This document shows, in pieces, positions 23,779 to 33,265 of a stretch of 64,000 bases of DNA. The translations under genes were made by a program, and so were the position numbers. Under the pieces are notes generated by a model. The model was not told the DNA's origin. It saw only the letters and a list, made by a program, of their open reading frames with translations, and searched no databases. Each line of letters starts with the position of its first letter. Within the stretch, counting starts at the first letter, position 1. Source of the DNA: Pseudomonadota bacterium. Lineage in GTDB: Bacteria; Desulfobacterota; Desulfovibrionia; Desulfovibrionales; Desulfomicrobiaceae. The stretch lies in NCBI GenBank assembly GCA_018902545.1, contig JAHIQM010000019.1, forward strand, positions 1 to 64,000, read 5' to 3'.

Positions 23779-24917
23779 GGCCGCCAGTACCTCAGGATTA
23801 CGGCCAGGATCGAATCCACCAGGATGACGAGAAAGATGCCCGTGACCACGGCGGAAGTGGTGGCTTTGCCCACGCTGGCGGCGCCGCCGCGCACCTGGTA
23901 GCCCTTGAAGCAGCCCACCGTGGAAATGAGCACGGCGAAGATGGCGCTCTTGAAGAGGCCCCAGTTGATGTCGAAGATGGTCAGGGTGCTCATGGTCTGG
24001 GCCATGTAGGCGTTGACGGTCAGATCGAGGGTGGTCACGCCGATGAGCAGCCCTCCTGCAATGGCGAAGATGTTGGAATACATGGCCAGCAGCGGCACCA
24101 CCAGCACGGAGGCGATGATCTTGGGAGCCACCAGGAACATGGCTGGCCTAAAACCCATGGTGACCAGAGCGTCCACTTCCTCGGATACCTTCATGGTCCC
24201 GATCTCGGCGGCAAAGGCCGAGCCTGAACGTCCGGCGACGAGGATGGCGGTCATGATGGGCCCCAGTTCGCGGACCATGGCCAGCGCCACCAGGGAGGCA
24301 ACATAGATGTTGGCCCCGAACTGCTGCAACTGCACTGCAGACATGAAGGCCATGATCAGGCCCAGGAGAAAACTGATCAGCCCGACGATGGGCAATGCGT
24401 CAACACCGACCCGCTGCATGTAAAGGACCGTGTCGCCCAGACGCAACCTGCCCGGATGGCGCAGCAGGGACAGGAGGGTCACGGTGACCTCGCCCACAAA
24501 GGATACGTGCCTCCCCGACTGATCCCAGACCTGGATCGTCTTCATGCCGAAACGCGTCATGATGCCGGGCCTGGGCCGTTTGGCTCCGGCCGAGCGCGGC
24601 GGGTCGTCCACGCGCAGGAAGGCCAGCAGATCGCGCACATGGGCTGGCGTCCCCGCCAACTCCAGTTCGCAGCCGTGTTTTTCAGCCATGCGCCGCAACT
24701 GGAATATGACCAGCGCGCCGCAATCGTCCATGCCCGTGATCGCGCTCAAGTCGGCGCGGATCAACTTGGGCAGGGGCTTGTGGATATGCGCGAGCTGGTC
24801 CAGGACCTCGGGGGTCGTGCGCAGGTCCAGAACGCCGCTCAGGGTCAGACTCAGCTGGCCCGGCGTGTGTTCTATGGTGATTGGTGGCGTGGTTGTCATG
24901 CTGGCGGAGTCCGACAT
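23775..24917 (-). CDS. mlaE: MlaE permease with fused STAS (MlaB-like) domain
   Basis: This is a 380-residue fusion. Residues 1-115 form a STAS domain ([38 protein letters not shown]), equivalent to the separate MlaB protein of Escherichia coli. Residues 140-380 form the MlaE permease with five membrane segments, including the family motif [27 protein letters not shown] in two parts. No separate MlaB gene follows, in accord with the fusion. The ATG at 24917 is preceded by AGAGGT. It is the first gene of the operon, which ends with the lipoprotein. Confidence 0.93.
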   Translation of the reverse strand: MSDSASMTTTPPITIEHTPGQLSLTLSGVLDLRTTPEVLDQLAHIHKPLPKLIRADLSAITGMDDCGALVIFQLRRMAEKHGCELELAGTPAHVRDLLAFLRVDDPPRSAGAKRPRPGIMTRFGMKTIQVWDQSGRHVSFVGEVTVTLLSLLRHPGRLRLGDTVLYMQRVGVDALPIVGLISFLLGLIMAFMSAVQLQQFGANIYVASLVALAMVRELGPIMTAILVAGRSGSAFAAEIGTMKVSEEVDALVTMGFRPAMFLVAPKIIASVLVVPLLAMYSNIFAIAGGLLIGVTTLDLTVNAYMAQTMSTLTIFDINWGLFKSAIFAVLISTVGCFKGYQVRGGAASVGKATTSAVVTGIFLVILVDSILAVILRYWRP

Positions 24918-25117
24918 CAGTACCTCTTAGCCCACGGCCGGGGGCGCGTCTACCGCGGGCGGCATGGGCGATCCGGCGCGGCGCATCGGAAAATCGGGTC
25001 TTGAACTGATGACCGGTGTATGACAAAGGGCTTCACAAGCGGGTCATGCGGTATTATGAAGGCCCTCATTGACGATCGTGCCGCCTCGTGCGGTGAACAT
25101 ATAACCGGAAGTTGTAC

Positions 25118-26257
25118 ATGTTAATGCGTTTTATCTGTCTGCTTGGTTTTTTTGTTTTCGGAACCGCTGTTCCGGTCCACGCCGACGCCTCGAAGTCCAT
25201 CCCGGAAGCCCTGTATCCGGAACTTGAATATCTGCTGAGCATGCCCACCTCGAACACGGACATCGCGCCCGAGAGGCTTTCCGAAATCATTGCCTTTGTG
25301 GCTTCCAGCACCGCCGAGAGCAGCATGGCCCTGCAGGACCGCGAAAAGGCCTCCGGCGCCTTTTACGCCTTCACCCTGCGCGGCGACCTGGGGCGCGTGG
25401 TGAACTACGTCTACAATCCCGACGTTCCCGTTTACGTGACCATGCCTTCATCGATTCGCGAACAGGAATGGCTGGAACCGGCCACCCGGGATGCATTGAA
25501 GCTGCTCCCCGCGGCCCTGGAACAGGGCAAGACGCTGCTGGTGCGCGGCTCCGAGCGCGAGATCATCACTCCTGACGCCAACACCGGGGGATACTATTCC
25601 TATAATCAGGATCGCGCGGTGGGGGTCTTTCAGGGCCCCACGGGACCGGTACTGGTTTCCGTGGGCATCCAGAGCGAACCTTCAGACATCGGCCGCAAGG
25701 GCTGCGTTGTCGGCGAGGATACCGACTGGAATTACCTGTATTCCGAAGAGAAGGGGCTGAACAAGACCGGGCTGGGCTGGGTCGATTCCTACATGTACAA
25801 CGCCCACTCCATCATCGTCTTCGTGACCGATTCCGCCAGCGGGACCATCCGCGTCGGCTCCTTCAAATGGCTCAACGCCGGCTGGGCCAAGGTCAACATG
25901 GTCAAGCAGAGTCATATCATCAACGGGATCAAGCGGTTCACGGCGGACTTCAAGGCCGTGCTTGAATCATCCCGCCTGCCCGAAGCGCGGGAACTGGCCG
26001 CCATGTACCAGGAGCTCAAGTCCGGTAGTGAGGAGACGCTGCGCCAGATGGTGGCCCCCTATCTGGAGGCCCTCGGCGAATCCGGAGCGCTGTCTTCGCC
26101 ATTCAAGAAGCTGCTCGCTTCCGGGGAGTATCTGCAGAGCATGAGCCAGCAGGAGATGGTCAAGGTCCTGCTTAAAGAATACCTGAAAGAGCAACTCGGC
26201 CGGGACAGCGTGATCCGGGTCGCCAAGGCCGACCAGCACTGGACGCCTCAGCCCTGA
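25118..26257 (+). CDS. Unknown secreted protein
   Basis: This is a 379-residue protein with a signal peptide (hydrophobic residues 3-17, cleavage near VHADA). The middle has a beta-rich domain (VGVFQGPTGPVLVSVGIQSEP; YMYNAHSIIVFVTDSASG), and the C-terminal 120 residues are helical (KAVLESSRLPEARELAAMY, QEMVKVLLKEYLKEQL). I do not recognise the family. GGAA stands before the ATG at 25118, which I prefer over TTG at 25112. It is divergent from the Mla operon and followed by a small inverted repeat around its stop codon (GCCTCAGCCCTGAGGC). A periplasmic role is likely. Confidence 0.75.
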   Translation: MLMRFICLLGFFVFGTAVPVHADASKSIPEALYPELEYLLSMPTSNTDIAPERLSEIIAFVASSTAESSMALQDREKASGAFYAFTLRGDLGRVVNYVYNPDVPVYVTMPSSIREQEWLEPATRDALKLLPAALEQGKTLLVRGSEREIITPDANTGGYYSYNQDRAVGVFQGPTGPVLVSVGIQSEPSDIGRKGCVVGEDTDWNYLYSEEKGLNKTGLGWVDSYMYNAHSIIVFVTDSASGTIRVGSFKWLNAGWAKVNMVKQSHIINGIKRFTADFKAVLESSRLPEARELAAMYQELKSGSEETLRQMVAPYLEALGESGALSSPFKKLLASGEYLQSMSQQEMVKVLLKEYLKEQLGRDSVIRVAKADQHWTPQP

Positions 26258-26400
26258 GGCGTTCCGCGCGCTGATCGGTCCGCACCCTTCAACGGGGGAA
26301 GCATGACGGGCATAACGATCGTAACGGTCCTCCTGCATACACGGTTTTCTCGTCTTGACGGGAAGCGCCGGGATGCCTTTGTGACCGCTGGAACGAGGCG

Positions 26401-26853
26401 ATGAGCGGGGCCGCCGAGGAAGCCCGAAACCGGGCCCGCCATATCCGTGACGAGGCCTTGGCAAGGCACGCCGAACGAGACAGGGCTTCACTGACGGCCC
26501 TGCATGCGGAGCTTGCCGAGGTGCGGGCCTTGCTCGCCGGTCAGCAGGAACAGCTTGCCCGGCTGACCTCCCTGATCGTCGATTTGACCTCCCGGCATAT
26601 TTCCCATGATCTCCCGGCCGTCTCCCCTTCGTCCCCTCGTCCTCTCTCCGCTCGAAAACGCGCTGCCCTGGAGCGCATCAGGGACCTGCGCACCCAGGAC
26701 CTTTCTTTTGCCAGCATTACAGAAATCTTCCAGGCCGAGGGCGTACCGACCCTGTCCGGCCAAGGACAGTGGTCCAAGGGTACCCTTTGGAATCTCTGGA
26801 AGAATCACGCCCACCAGCTCCCAGCAGAAGGCCTTGGCCGCGGTCCTGAATAG
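26401..26853 (+). CDS. Small coiled-coil protein with recombinase-like C-terminus
   Basis: This is a 150-residue protein. Residues 5-65 are Ala/Glu/Arg-rich and probably a coiled coil. The end, ITEIFQAEGVPTLSGQGQW followed by SKGTLWNLWKN, matches the helix pattern of the DNA-binding part of serine recombinases (AxxLNxxGxPTxxGxxW). No catalytic domain is present. It may be a DNA-binding or plasmid/phage-derived accessory protein. The start is weakly supported (GAACGAGG before ATG). The gene has the high GC of the core genome. Confidence 0.6.
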   Translation: MSGAAEEARNRARHIRDEALARHAERDRASLTALHAELAEVRALLAGQQEQLARLTSLIVDLTSRHISHDLPAVSPSSPRPLSARKRAALERIRDLRTQDLSFASITEIFQAEGVPTLSGQGQWSKGTLWNLWKNHAHQLPAEGLGRGPE

Positions 26854-26889
26854 TCCTGCTTTTTTGAGTTGCTTGCGGCCGTGGACGCC

Positions 26890-28275
26890 TCAGGGAAAGT
26901 CGCGATGGAGTTCTTCCAGCAGGCTTGGCTGATTCTCCAGAATGTCCTGCAGGGCCTCGACAGCCTGGGTGTCGAAAGCGGTTCCCTTTTTGCTGAGCAG
27001 TTCGTTCATGGATTTTTGCTGTCCAAGGCTGGGCCGGTAGGGCCGGTGCGAGGACATGGCTTCGAATGCGTCGGCCACACCGAGGATGCGGGCTTCGAGC
27101 ACGATCTCATCCTCTTCGAGGCCAAACGGATATCCGCTGCCGTCCAGCCGCTCATGGTGCTGCAGCATAATATCGGCCACGGGCATGACAAAGGGGATAT
27201 CCTTTACAATCTGGTACCCGATCTCCGGGTGGCACTTCATAAGATTCATTTCCGCTTCGCGCAGTATGCCGGGCTTGGCCAGAAATTCGGCCGGTATGTA
27301 GATTTTGCCGATGTCGTGGAGCTTGGCCGCTGTCTTCAGCCCCAGCAGTCGCTGTGAATCAAGATCCAGAGCGGTGCCGATGAGCCCGGCCAGCCTGGCC
27401 ACTCTGGCCTGGTGCCCCGCCGTGTAGGGATCGCGGATCTCCGTCATGCGGGCCAGGGCCTCCACGGTTTTGTCCAGGGTTTTCTGGAGAATGACCAGTC
27501 TCTCCGTCTGCAACAGTTCCTTTTCCTTCTGGTCTGTAATATCGCGCAATATGCCGATCAGGCGCCACGTCGTATCCGCATCGCGAAATACATCCATGTA
27601 CTGGGCGATCCAGCGCACCGTTCCGTCGTGCAGGAGGATGCGATGCTCAGCCTCGCGGGTCTGGCCGCTGTCCTTGCAGTCGTGGATGGTTCTCACCAGG
27701 GCTGCCCGGTCTTTCGGGTGCACCGATCCGAAGAGCCCGGTGAAGTCTCCTTCGACAGCGGGCGGGACGAAATGCATGAGCCGTTCAAAGCCCTGGCTCC
27801 ACTGGCACGTACCGCCCAGGATGTCCCATTCCCAACGGCCCAGTGTGTCCGTGCGGTTGAGAAGCGCCTGTTTGGTGGCTTGCAGGCGCAGGGAGCCGAG
27901 GTACTGTTGCAGGATCTCCACGAGCACGTCACTGTCCATGGGTTTGATCAGAAAGCGATGAATCTGGCCGGAATTGATGGCCTCGATGACCCGATCGATG
28001 CTGGCGTGACCGGAGAGGATGATGCGTATGGTTTCCGGATGGCGCGTGCGCACAATGGAAAGAAATTCCGAGCCACTCATGCCCGGCATCTGTTCGTCGG
28101 CGACGACGATATCGACCGGTGTCGAGTCGATCAACTCCAGAGCCTGGAAAGCGGATTGGGCGAAAAGCTTGCGAAAGGGCGCCTTGTGGAGGGCGCGGCG
28201 CAGACCGTCCAAAACAGCGGGTTCGTCATCGATGAAAAGAACGCATTGCTCGCGGTCATTCACACTCTGTATCAT
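26890..28275 (-). CDS. REC-PAS-HD-GYP c-di-GMP phosphodiesterase
   Basis: This is a 461-residue response regulator. Residues 10-125 are a receiver domain (CVLFIDDEPAVLDGL, phosphoacceptor Asp in IVVADEQMPGMSG, Lys in FLIKPMDSD). A PAS fold follows (RWEWDILGG, EHRILLHDGTVRWIAQYMDV). The C-terminal HD-GYP domain has HDIGKIYIP with His320-Asp321 and HHERLDGSGYPFGL, so it is expected to hydrolyse c-di-GMP. The ATG at 28275 has GGAG five bases ahead, which favours it over 28299. It is divergent from the histidine kinase gene, sharing a 304-bp control region, and may receive phosphate from that kinase. Confidence 0.93.
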   Translation of the reverse strand: MIQSVNDREQCVLFIDDEPAVLDGLRRALHKAPFRKLFAQSAFQALELIDSTPVDIVVADEQMPGMSGSEFLSIVRTRHPETIRIILSGHASIDRVIEAINSGQIHRFLIKPMDSDVLVEILQQYLGSLRLQATKQALLNRTDTLGRWEWDILGGTCQWSQGFERLMHFVPPAVEGDFTGLFGSVHPKDRAALVRTIHDCKDSGQTREAEHRILLHDGTVRWIAQYMDVFRDADTTWRLIGILRDITDQKEKELLQTERLVILQKTLDKTVEALARMTEIRDPYTAGHQARVARLAGLIGTALDLDSQRLLGLKTAAKLHDIGKIYIPAEFLAKPGILREAEMNLMKCHPEIGYQIVKDIPFVMPVADIMLQHHERLDGSGYPFGLEEDEIVLEARILGVADAFEAMSSHRPYRPSLGQQKSMNELLSKKGTAFDTQAVEALQDILENQPSLLEELHRDFP

Positions 28276-28579
28276 GGTGTCTCCTGGCCGAAGCGGCACG
28301 TTTCGGAATGCTCAAATTCTGTGATTGGTTCTTTTTCATGTTTCTTCTGCTTTTGGGAATTCAGGCCGGGGCGACAAGTATTTGCTTCCAGACCATCACT
28401 GCCAAGCGCAAAGCAAAGCCTATTTTTCTTTTACTTGCTTTTGGCGAATGATCAATGTAAAAATTATACGATCATACAAATATTGGTAAATCAGTGAAAA
28501 AAGATACGAAAAATCAAATTCTGCGTGTCGCATGCACCTGCCTTGGGCCAATTTCACTCGTCCAAGGAAGGTGATGCCC
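28276..28579. promoter_or_regulatory. Divergent control region of the signalling cluster
   Basis: These 304 bp are AT-rich in the middle and contain no gene. Both the HD-GYP gene and the kinase operon must be transcribed from here. A dyad GATCAATGTAAAAATTATACGATC (about 28449-28472, stated as GATC...GATC arms) stands near the centre and could be a regulator site. I cannot assign -35/-10 boxes with certainty. Confidence 0.4.
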
Positions 28580-31420
28580 ATGGATAAAGTCATCAGCCTG
28601 TTTCGCGAGAAGCAATCCTGGCTCATGGAGAGGATTCTCGGATACGCCACGGAACATGGCTATGCCCGCCACACATCGACTCTGCTGGAAGCATGGCGAC
28701 ACTCCATAGCAGGCCTGACGGAGGCCCTGGACACGGCGCTTTCAAGCACTGGCGAAGACTTTGCAAATATCACCGTTGATACGGACTGGAGTCACGACCC
28801 AGTCACCCGTTTCAGCATCGAGGAGTCCCGCAAGCATCGCGAGCGCGGCGTATCGCTGGGCATGTTTCTGGGTCTGTTTATCTATTACCGCCAGACCTAT
28901 CAGGACTGCCTGCGCGAGTTTCTTCCCCCGGGAGCGGAGCGGGACCGTTTGGAGCATCTGGTGGTGCGCCTTTTTGACCGCATGGGCGCGGCCTTTTGCG
29001 TCCAGTGGGCGCAATCCAAGGATGAAACCGTCATGGCGGGCATGTCCTCCATGCTGCGATCCATGACGAATGAGAAGAATCGCTACCTTGCTTTTTTTGA
29101 AAGCGTTACGGCTCCGGTCATTTTCGTAGACAGTTCCGGCGCCATTGTAGATCTCAATTCCGCCGCGGCCAGGCTCGTCAACGCGGACGCGAGGCCCGGG
29201 CAGGAATACTACACCACTGAGTCCGGAAACATGTCCGAAAGGCTGACTCAAAAACAAGTCGAGGACGTTTTTCCCTGGCTGGCGGAGTTGGTGCGTATCG
29301 GTCTGAGCGTGGACGATTCGCCCACGGAGCGTGAAGTGTCTTTATCCGGTCCGCTCGCAGAGAGGCATTTCAGGGCGGTTTTCAGCACGCAGCCTGGTGT
29401 GTCGGCGACGGCCATTGTTTTTTCCCTTATCTTGTACGAGGAGACCGAAGAGCGCCAAGCCAGAGAGCTTGTCATCAGGGCCAAGGAAGAATTGGAGCGC
29501 ACCTTCGACACCATCTCGGATCTTGTTTTTCTGGTCGACAACAGCTGCACCATCCTGCGGGCCAACAAGGCCCTGGCGGATCAGCTCGGGGTGTTGCCCA
29601 GGGATCTCATCGGGCGATTCTGCCGGGACGTGTTGGGATGCACCTTTTGTCTGGATCCGGACGAAGGCTGTATCCCCGATGGCGTTCCCGTTTCATTCCA
29701 GAAGATGCCGGGCAAATTTCATGTCAATCGCAATGTCCTTCGCGATGGAGAGGGAAATTCCTTTGGCAGTGTTTTCGTGGCCCGCGACGTGACCGTCATG
29801 GAGCGCATTCAAGGGACGCTTCTGAATATCGAAAAAAAGTACAAGAATATTTTTGAAAATGCTCGGGAAGGCATTTTCCAGAGCACGCCCGAAGGGCAGT
29901 TCCTGAGCCTCAATCCATCCATGGCCCGCATCTTCGGTTTTGATTCGCCCCAGGAAATGCGGGCAAGCTTTACGGATATCGGCAATCAGATGTACGTCTT
30001 TCCCGAAGACCGAAGGCGCTTACTCGAAGAAGGACTGGCCACCGGAGAGATGGCAAACAGGGATGTGCAGATGCGGTGCAAGGACGGCTCGGTCTTCTGG
30101 GCTGAATTGAATGGACGGGTAGTGTTTGATGACCAAGGCCAGGTGGACTATTTTGAAGGGTTTTTGTCGGATGTGTCCGAGCGGCACCGGTTTATCGAAG
30201 AGCTGGCGCAGAGCGAAAAACGCTTCCGAAGCCTGGTGGAGACAATGAGTCAGGGGCTCGTGCAGATTGATGACCAGGGTGTACTCATCTACTGCAACGA
30301 CCACTTCTGCGAGTTGGTGGAGGTTTCCCGGGAGGATATGCTGGGAGAACCCCTGGCCTCGCTGATTCATCCCGACGACACGGAAGTCTTCGGGGGGCTC
30401 CTCAGTTATGGCCTTGACCCGACACCCGGAGTGCATCTTGATATCCGCTTCAAGAGGAGGGATTCCCACGCGTTCACGATTGTAACTCCGGTGCGCTTTT
30501 TACCCCAGCAGGAGGACGAGCGGGGGTTTTGGCTGCTGGTCATGGATGTCACCCAGCGCAAGCTTCTGGAAGGCCAGTTGCTGCAGACCCAGAAATTGGA
30601 GGCCATCGGTCAGCTCGCGGCGGGCATTGCTCACGAGATCAATACCCCGACCCAGTATGTGCTCAACAACATGTGGTTCATCAAGGAATCCATCGAGCAT
30701 CTCCACGACGCCCTTGTCCATCACGATGAGTTCTTTGATCGGATCGCGGCCGAGCCGGCTCTGCTTGGTGAGGTCGCGGCGCTGCGCACCTTTGATGTCG
30801 ACCGTCAGATCTCCTTTTATCTTGAGGAGTTGCCGACAGCAATCTCCGAAACTCTGCAGGGACTGGAGCGGATCACCGCCATTGTCGGCTCGGTCAAGCA
30901 GTTCGCCCACCCCGGTCACGAAATGCAGCAGGATGTCAATCTCAACACGCTGGTGGAAAGCACCGTCAACCTGTCCCGCAACGAATGGAAATACGTGGCG
31001 CAGATGACCACGGACCTGGACCCGGAACTTCCTGTCGTGTCCTGCCAGATGCAGGAGATAGGGCAGGTGCTCCTGAATCTCGTCATCAATGCCGCGCACG
31101 CCATTGTCGATGTCGGGGGCGAAAAAACCGGGGCCACGGGTAACATCAGCATCAGCACGCGCCTGCAGGGCGAGTGGGCAGAGATTCGGGTGCAGGACAC
31201 GGGAACCGGTATCCCCGAGCATGCGCAGGGGCATATCTTCGAACCTTTTTTTACGACCAAGCCGGTGGGCATGGGCACAGGCCAGGGGCTCTTTATCGCT
31301 CATCGCGCGGTGGTCAAGAATCACGGCGGGACTATCAGCTTTGAAACCGGGGCCGAAGGCACAACCTTTATCATCCGGTTGCCTTTGGCGGGCAAGGGAC
31401 GGGACGGGGAGCATGCATAA
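28580..31420 (+). CDS. Multi-PAS sensor histidine kinase
   Basis: This is a 946-residue cytoplasmic kinase without membrane segments. Residues 1-165 form a helical N-terminal sensor region of unknown type. Four PAS-like domains follow (AFFESVTAPVIFVDSSG; ERTFDTISDLVFLVDNS, which includes a CTFCLDPDEGC patch; KNIFENAREGIFQSTPEG; FRSLVETMSQGLVQIDDQG). The HisKA domain carries His685 in GIAHEINTPTQYVL, and the ATPase domain has NLVINAAHAI, DTGTGIP and GMGTGQGL. AAGGAAGG fits the ATG at 28580 better than the ATG at 28574. It heads the five-gene operon with two cyclases, a B12 protein and a response regulator, and probably phosphorylates the neighbouring receivers. Confidence 0.92.
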   Translation: MDKVISLFREKQSWLMERILGYATEHGYARHTSTLLEAWRHSIAGLTEALDTALSSTGEDFANITVDTDWSHDPVTRFSIEESRKHRERGVSLGMFLGLFIYYRQTYQDCLREFLPPGAERDRLEHLVVRLFDRMGAAFCVQWAQSKDETVMAGMSSMLRSMTNEKNRYLAFFESVTAPVIFVDSSGAIVDLNSAAARLVNADARPGQEYYTTESGNMSERLTQKQVEDVFPWLAELVRIGLSVDDSPTEREVSLSGPLAERHFRAVFSTQPGVSATAIVFSLILYEETEERQARELVIRAKEELERTFDTISDLVFLVDNSCTILRANKALADQLGVLPRDLIGRFCRDVLGCTFCLDPDEGCIPDGVPVSFQKMPGKFHVNRNVLRDGEGNSFGSVFVARDVTVMERIQGTLLNIEKKYKNIFENAREGIFQSTPEGQFLSLNPSMARIFGFDSPQEMRASFTDIGNQMYVFPEDRRRLLEEGLATGEMANRDVQMRCKDGSVFWAELNGRVVFDDQGQVDYFEGFLSDVSERHRFIEELAQSEKRFRSLVETMSQGLVQIDDQGVLIYCNDHFCELVEVSREDMLGEPLASLIHPDDTEVFGGLLSYGLDPTPGVHLDIRFKRRDSHAFTIVTPVRFLPQQEDERGFWLLVMDVTQRKLLEGQLLQTQKLEAIGQLAAGIAHEINTPTQYVLNNMWFIKESIEHLHDALVHHDEFFDRIAAEPALLGEVAALRTFDVDRQISFYLEELPTAISETLQGLERITAIVGSVKQFAHPGHEMQQDVNLNTLVESTVNLSRNEWKYVAQMTTDLDPELPVVSCQMQEIGQVLLNLVINAAHAIVDVGGEKTGATGNISISTRLQGEWAEIRVQDTGTGIPEHAQGHIFEPFFTTKPVGMGTGQGLFIAHRAVVKNHGGTISFETGAEGTTFIIRLPLAGKGRDGEHA

Positions 31421-31485
31421 TCTCTGGAACAATGGCGAGAGATTGTCGACATGAGCTGGATAACGATAAATCACAGGCAGATTGA

Positions 31486-33201
31486 ATGATGATAGAATCT
31501 GAAAGAGAATCTGAATTTGAGCTTTCACTGAACAGCTGCTTCGAGCCGCAGCGGCGCTTTGAGATTATGCGCGATATTTTCGACAGCTTGAGCGAACATA
31601 TCGCGGTGCTGGATCTGGATGGGCACATCGTCGACGCCAATGCGAGCTGGCGGCGGTTCGTGTCGGAGAATTCGGGGGGAAAGTCGTGCCGGATAGAAGG
31701 CGAAAATTACATCGGGGTCTGTGAAAACTCCAGAGGAGTCTTCTCCGAGGAAGCCCGCGCCGCAGCCGCCGGAATCCGGGCCGTGCTCGCAGGAGAGATC
31801 CCTTTCTTCCGGTTGGAATATCCCTGTCATTCTCCTGGCGAGAAACGCTGGTTTATGATGACGGCCACTCCTCTTGTCTCGCACGGTGTCATTGACGGCA
31901 CGGTAGTCGCCCACATCCAGATCACGTCACGCAAGCTGGCAGAGGCGGCCCTGGTCCGCTACGAGCGCGCCATTGCCTCGTCTTCCTCCCTGGTCAGCAT
32001 CATCGATCTCGATTTTGTCTATCAACTGGTCAACGACAGCTATCTCAAGGTGCACCGCAGAAAACGCGAGGAAATCGAGGGGCATAAGGTCGTCGAAATC
32101 ATGGGTCAGGATGTTTTCGATAAGTTTGTGCAGCCGAACCTTGAACGATGTTTTGCCGGGGAAACAGTGCAGTTCGAGGCCTGGGTCGATACCACGGGTG
32201 CGGGCAGGTGCTGCTATGCGGTGACCTATTACCCCTACCGCGAGCGCGACGACTCCATCTCCGGGGCCGTGGTCACGGCCACGGACATCACCGAAGCCAA
32301 GCTCCTGCGGGATGAACTCGCCGGGAGCGCCCGTCGGCTGGCCGAGGCCCAGCGGCTGGCGCAGGTCGGCAGCTTCGAGAAGGACTACGTGCACGGCACC
32401 AAGAGCTGGTCCGAGGAATTCTGCCGCATCCTCGGGTATGACCCGGATGAGGTCGATCCGGATTTTAATCTGTTCATGCACCATATCCACCGCGAAGATG
32501 AGCCCGATTTCCAGAAAAATTTCGAGGCGGCCCAGTTCAGCGGAGAGGATTTTTCCACCGAACTGCGCATCCTCACCGTGCAGGGCGAGGAGAAGCACGT
32601 CAGCCTGACCTGCGGCTTCGACCTGCAGGAGGACGGAACGTATTTCCGCCTGCACGGAGCCATGGCCGACGTGACTTCGCGCCGCCTGGCCGAGTTGCGT
32701 CTGGAGCGGCTGGCAAACACCGATGAGCTGACAGGGTTGCCCAATCGGCGGCATTTTCTGGAGACGGTTCGCAAGGAGATCGTCCGGTCCAGACGTTTCG
32801 GCAAATCCTTGAGCGTGGGCATGGTCGACATCGACAATTTCAAGAAGGTCAATGATGTTCATGGTCACGGGGTGGGCGATCTGGCCCTGCAGCATGTTGC
32901 CAGGACCATGACGCACGGGCAAAGGGCCATTGACGTCGTCGGGCGACTTGGCGGCGAAGAATTCTGCATCCTTTTTCCGGAAACGGGGATGGATGCCGGA
33001 ACCGTCGCGGCGGAGCGCGTGGTCAAGGTTCTTGCCGATTCGGTTTTGGAACATGGGGATCTCAAGCTGCGGCTTACTGTCAGCATCGGCCTGGCCGAGC
33101 ATGCGCACGGCGAGGACGTGGATGCTCTTCTGAAGCGTGCCGACGATGCGCTGTATGAAGCCAAAAGAAGCGGAAAGAACAGGGTTTGCACGTCTGCTTA
33201 A
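31486..33201 (+). CDS. PAS-PAS-PAS-GGDEF diguanylate cyclase
   Basis: This is a 571-residue cytoplasmic protein with three PAS-type domains (about residues 25-145, 160-280, 290-405) and a C-terminal GGDEF domain (about 410-570). The active loop is GGEEF at residues 489-493, and the allosteric I-site RAID lies exactly five residues before it, so the enzyme should make c-di-GMP and be product-inhibited. Typical GGDEF starts TDELTGLPNRRHFL and VDIDNFKKVNDVHGHGVGD are intact. The start (31486 or 31489) has only a weak ribosome site. It is in the kinase operon, with no internal promoter evident. Confidence 0.93.
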   Translation: MMIESERESEFELSLNSCFEPQRRFEIMRDIFDSLSEHIAVLDLDGHIVDANASWRRFVSENSGGKSCRIEGENYIGVCENSRGVFSEEARAAAAGIRAVLAGEIPFFRLEYPCHSPGEKRWFMMTATPLVSHGVIDGTVVAHIQITSRKLAEAALVRYERAIASSSSLVSIIDLDFVYQLVNDSYLKVHRRKREEIEGHKVVEIMGQDVFDKFVQPNLERCFAGETVQFEAWVDTTGAGRCCYAVTYYPYRERDDSISGAVVTATDITEAKLLRDELAGSARRLAEAQRLAQVGSFEKDYVHGTKSWSEEFCRILGYDPDEVDPDFNLFMHHIHREDEPDFQKNFEAAQFSGEDFSTELRILTVQGEEKHVSLTCGFDLQEDGTYFRLHGAMADVTSRRLAELRLERLANTDELTGLPNRRHFLETVRKEIVRSRRFGKSLSVGMVDIDNFKKVNDVHGHGVGDLALQHVARTMTHGQRAIDVVGRLGGEEFCILFPETGMDAGTVAAERVVKVLADSVLEHGDLKLRLTVSIGLAEHAHGEDVDALLKRADDALYEAKRSGKNRVCTSA

Positions 33202-33265
33202 CCCTGAATCCCAGGATTTTTCGTGGAGCGCAGTGGGTATTTTCTCGATCATTCAAGGAGGGCTT

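Noticed and set aside
31250-31320. GTGQGL in the kinase ATP lid as a defect
   Set aside because: GTGQGL instead of GTGLGL is usual in this multi-PAS kinase group, so it is not a sign of lost activity.
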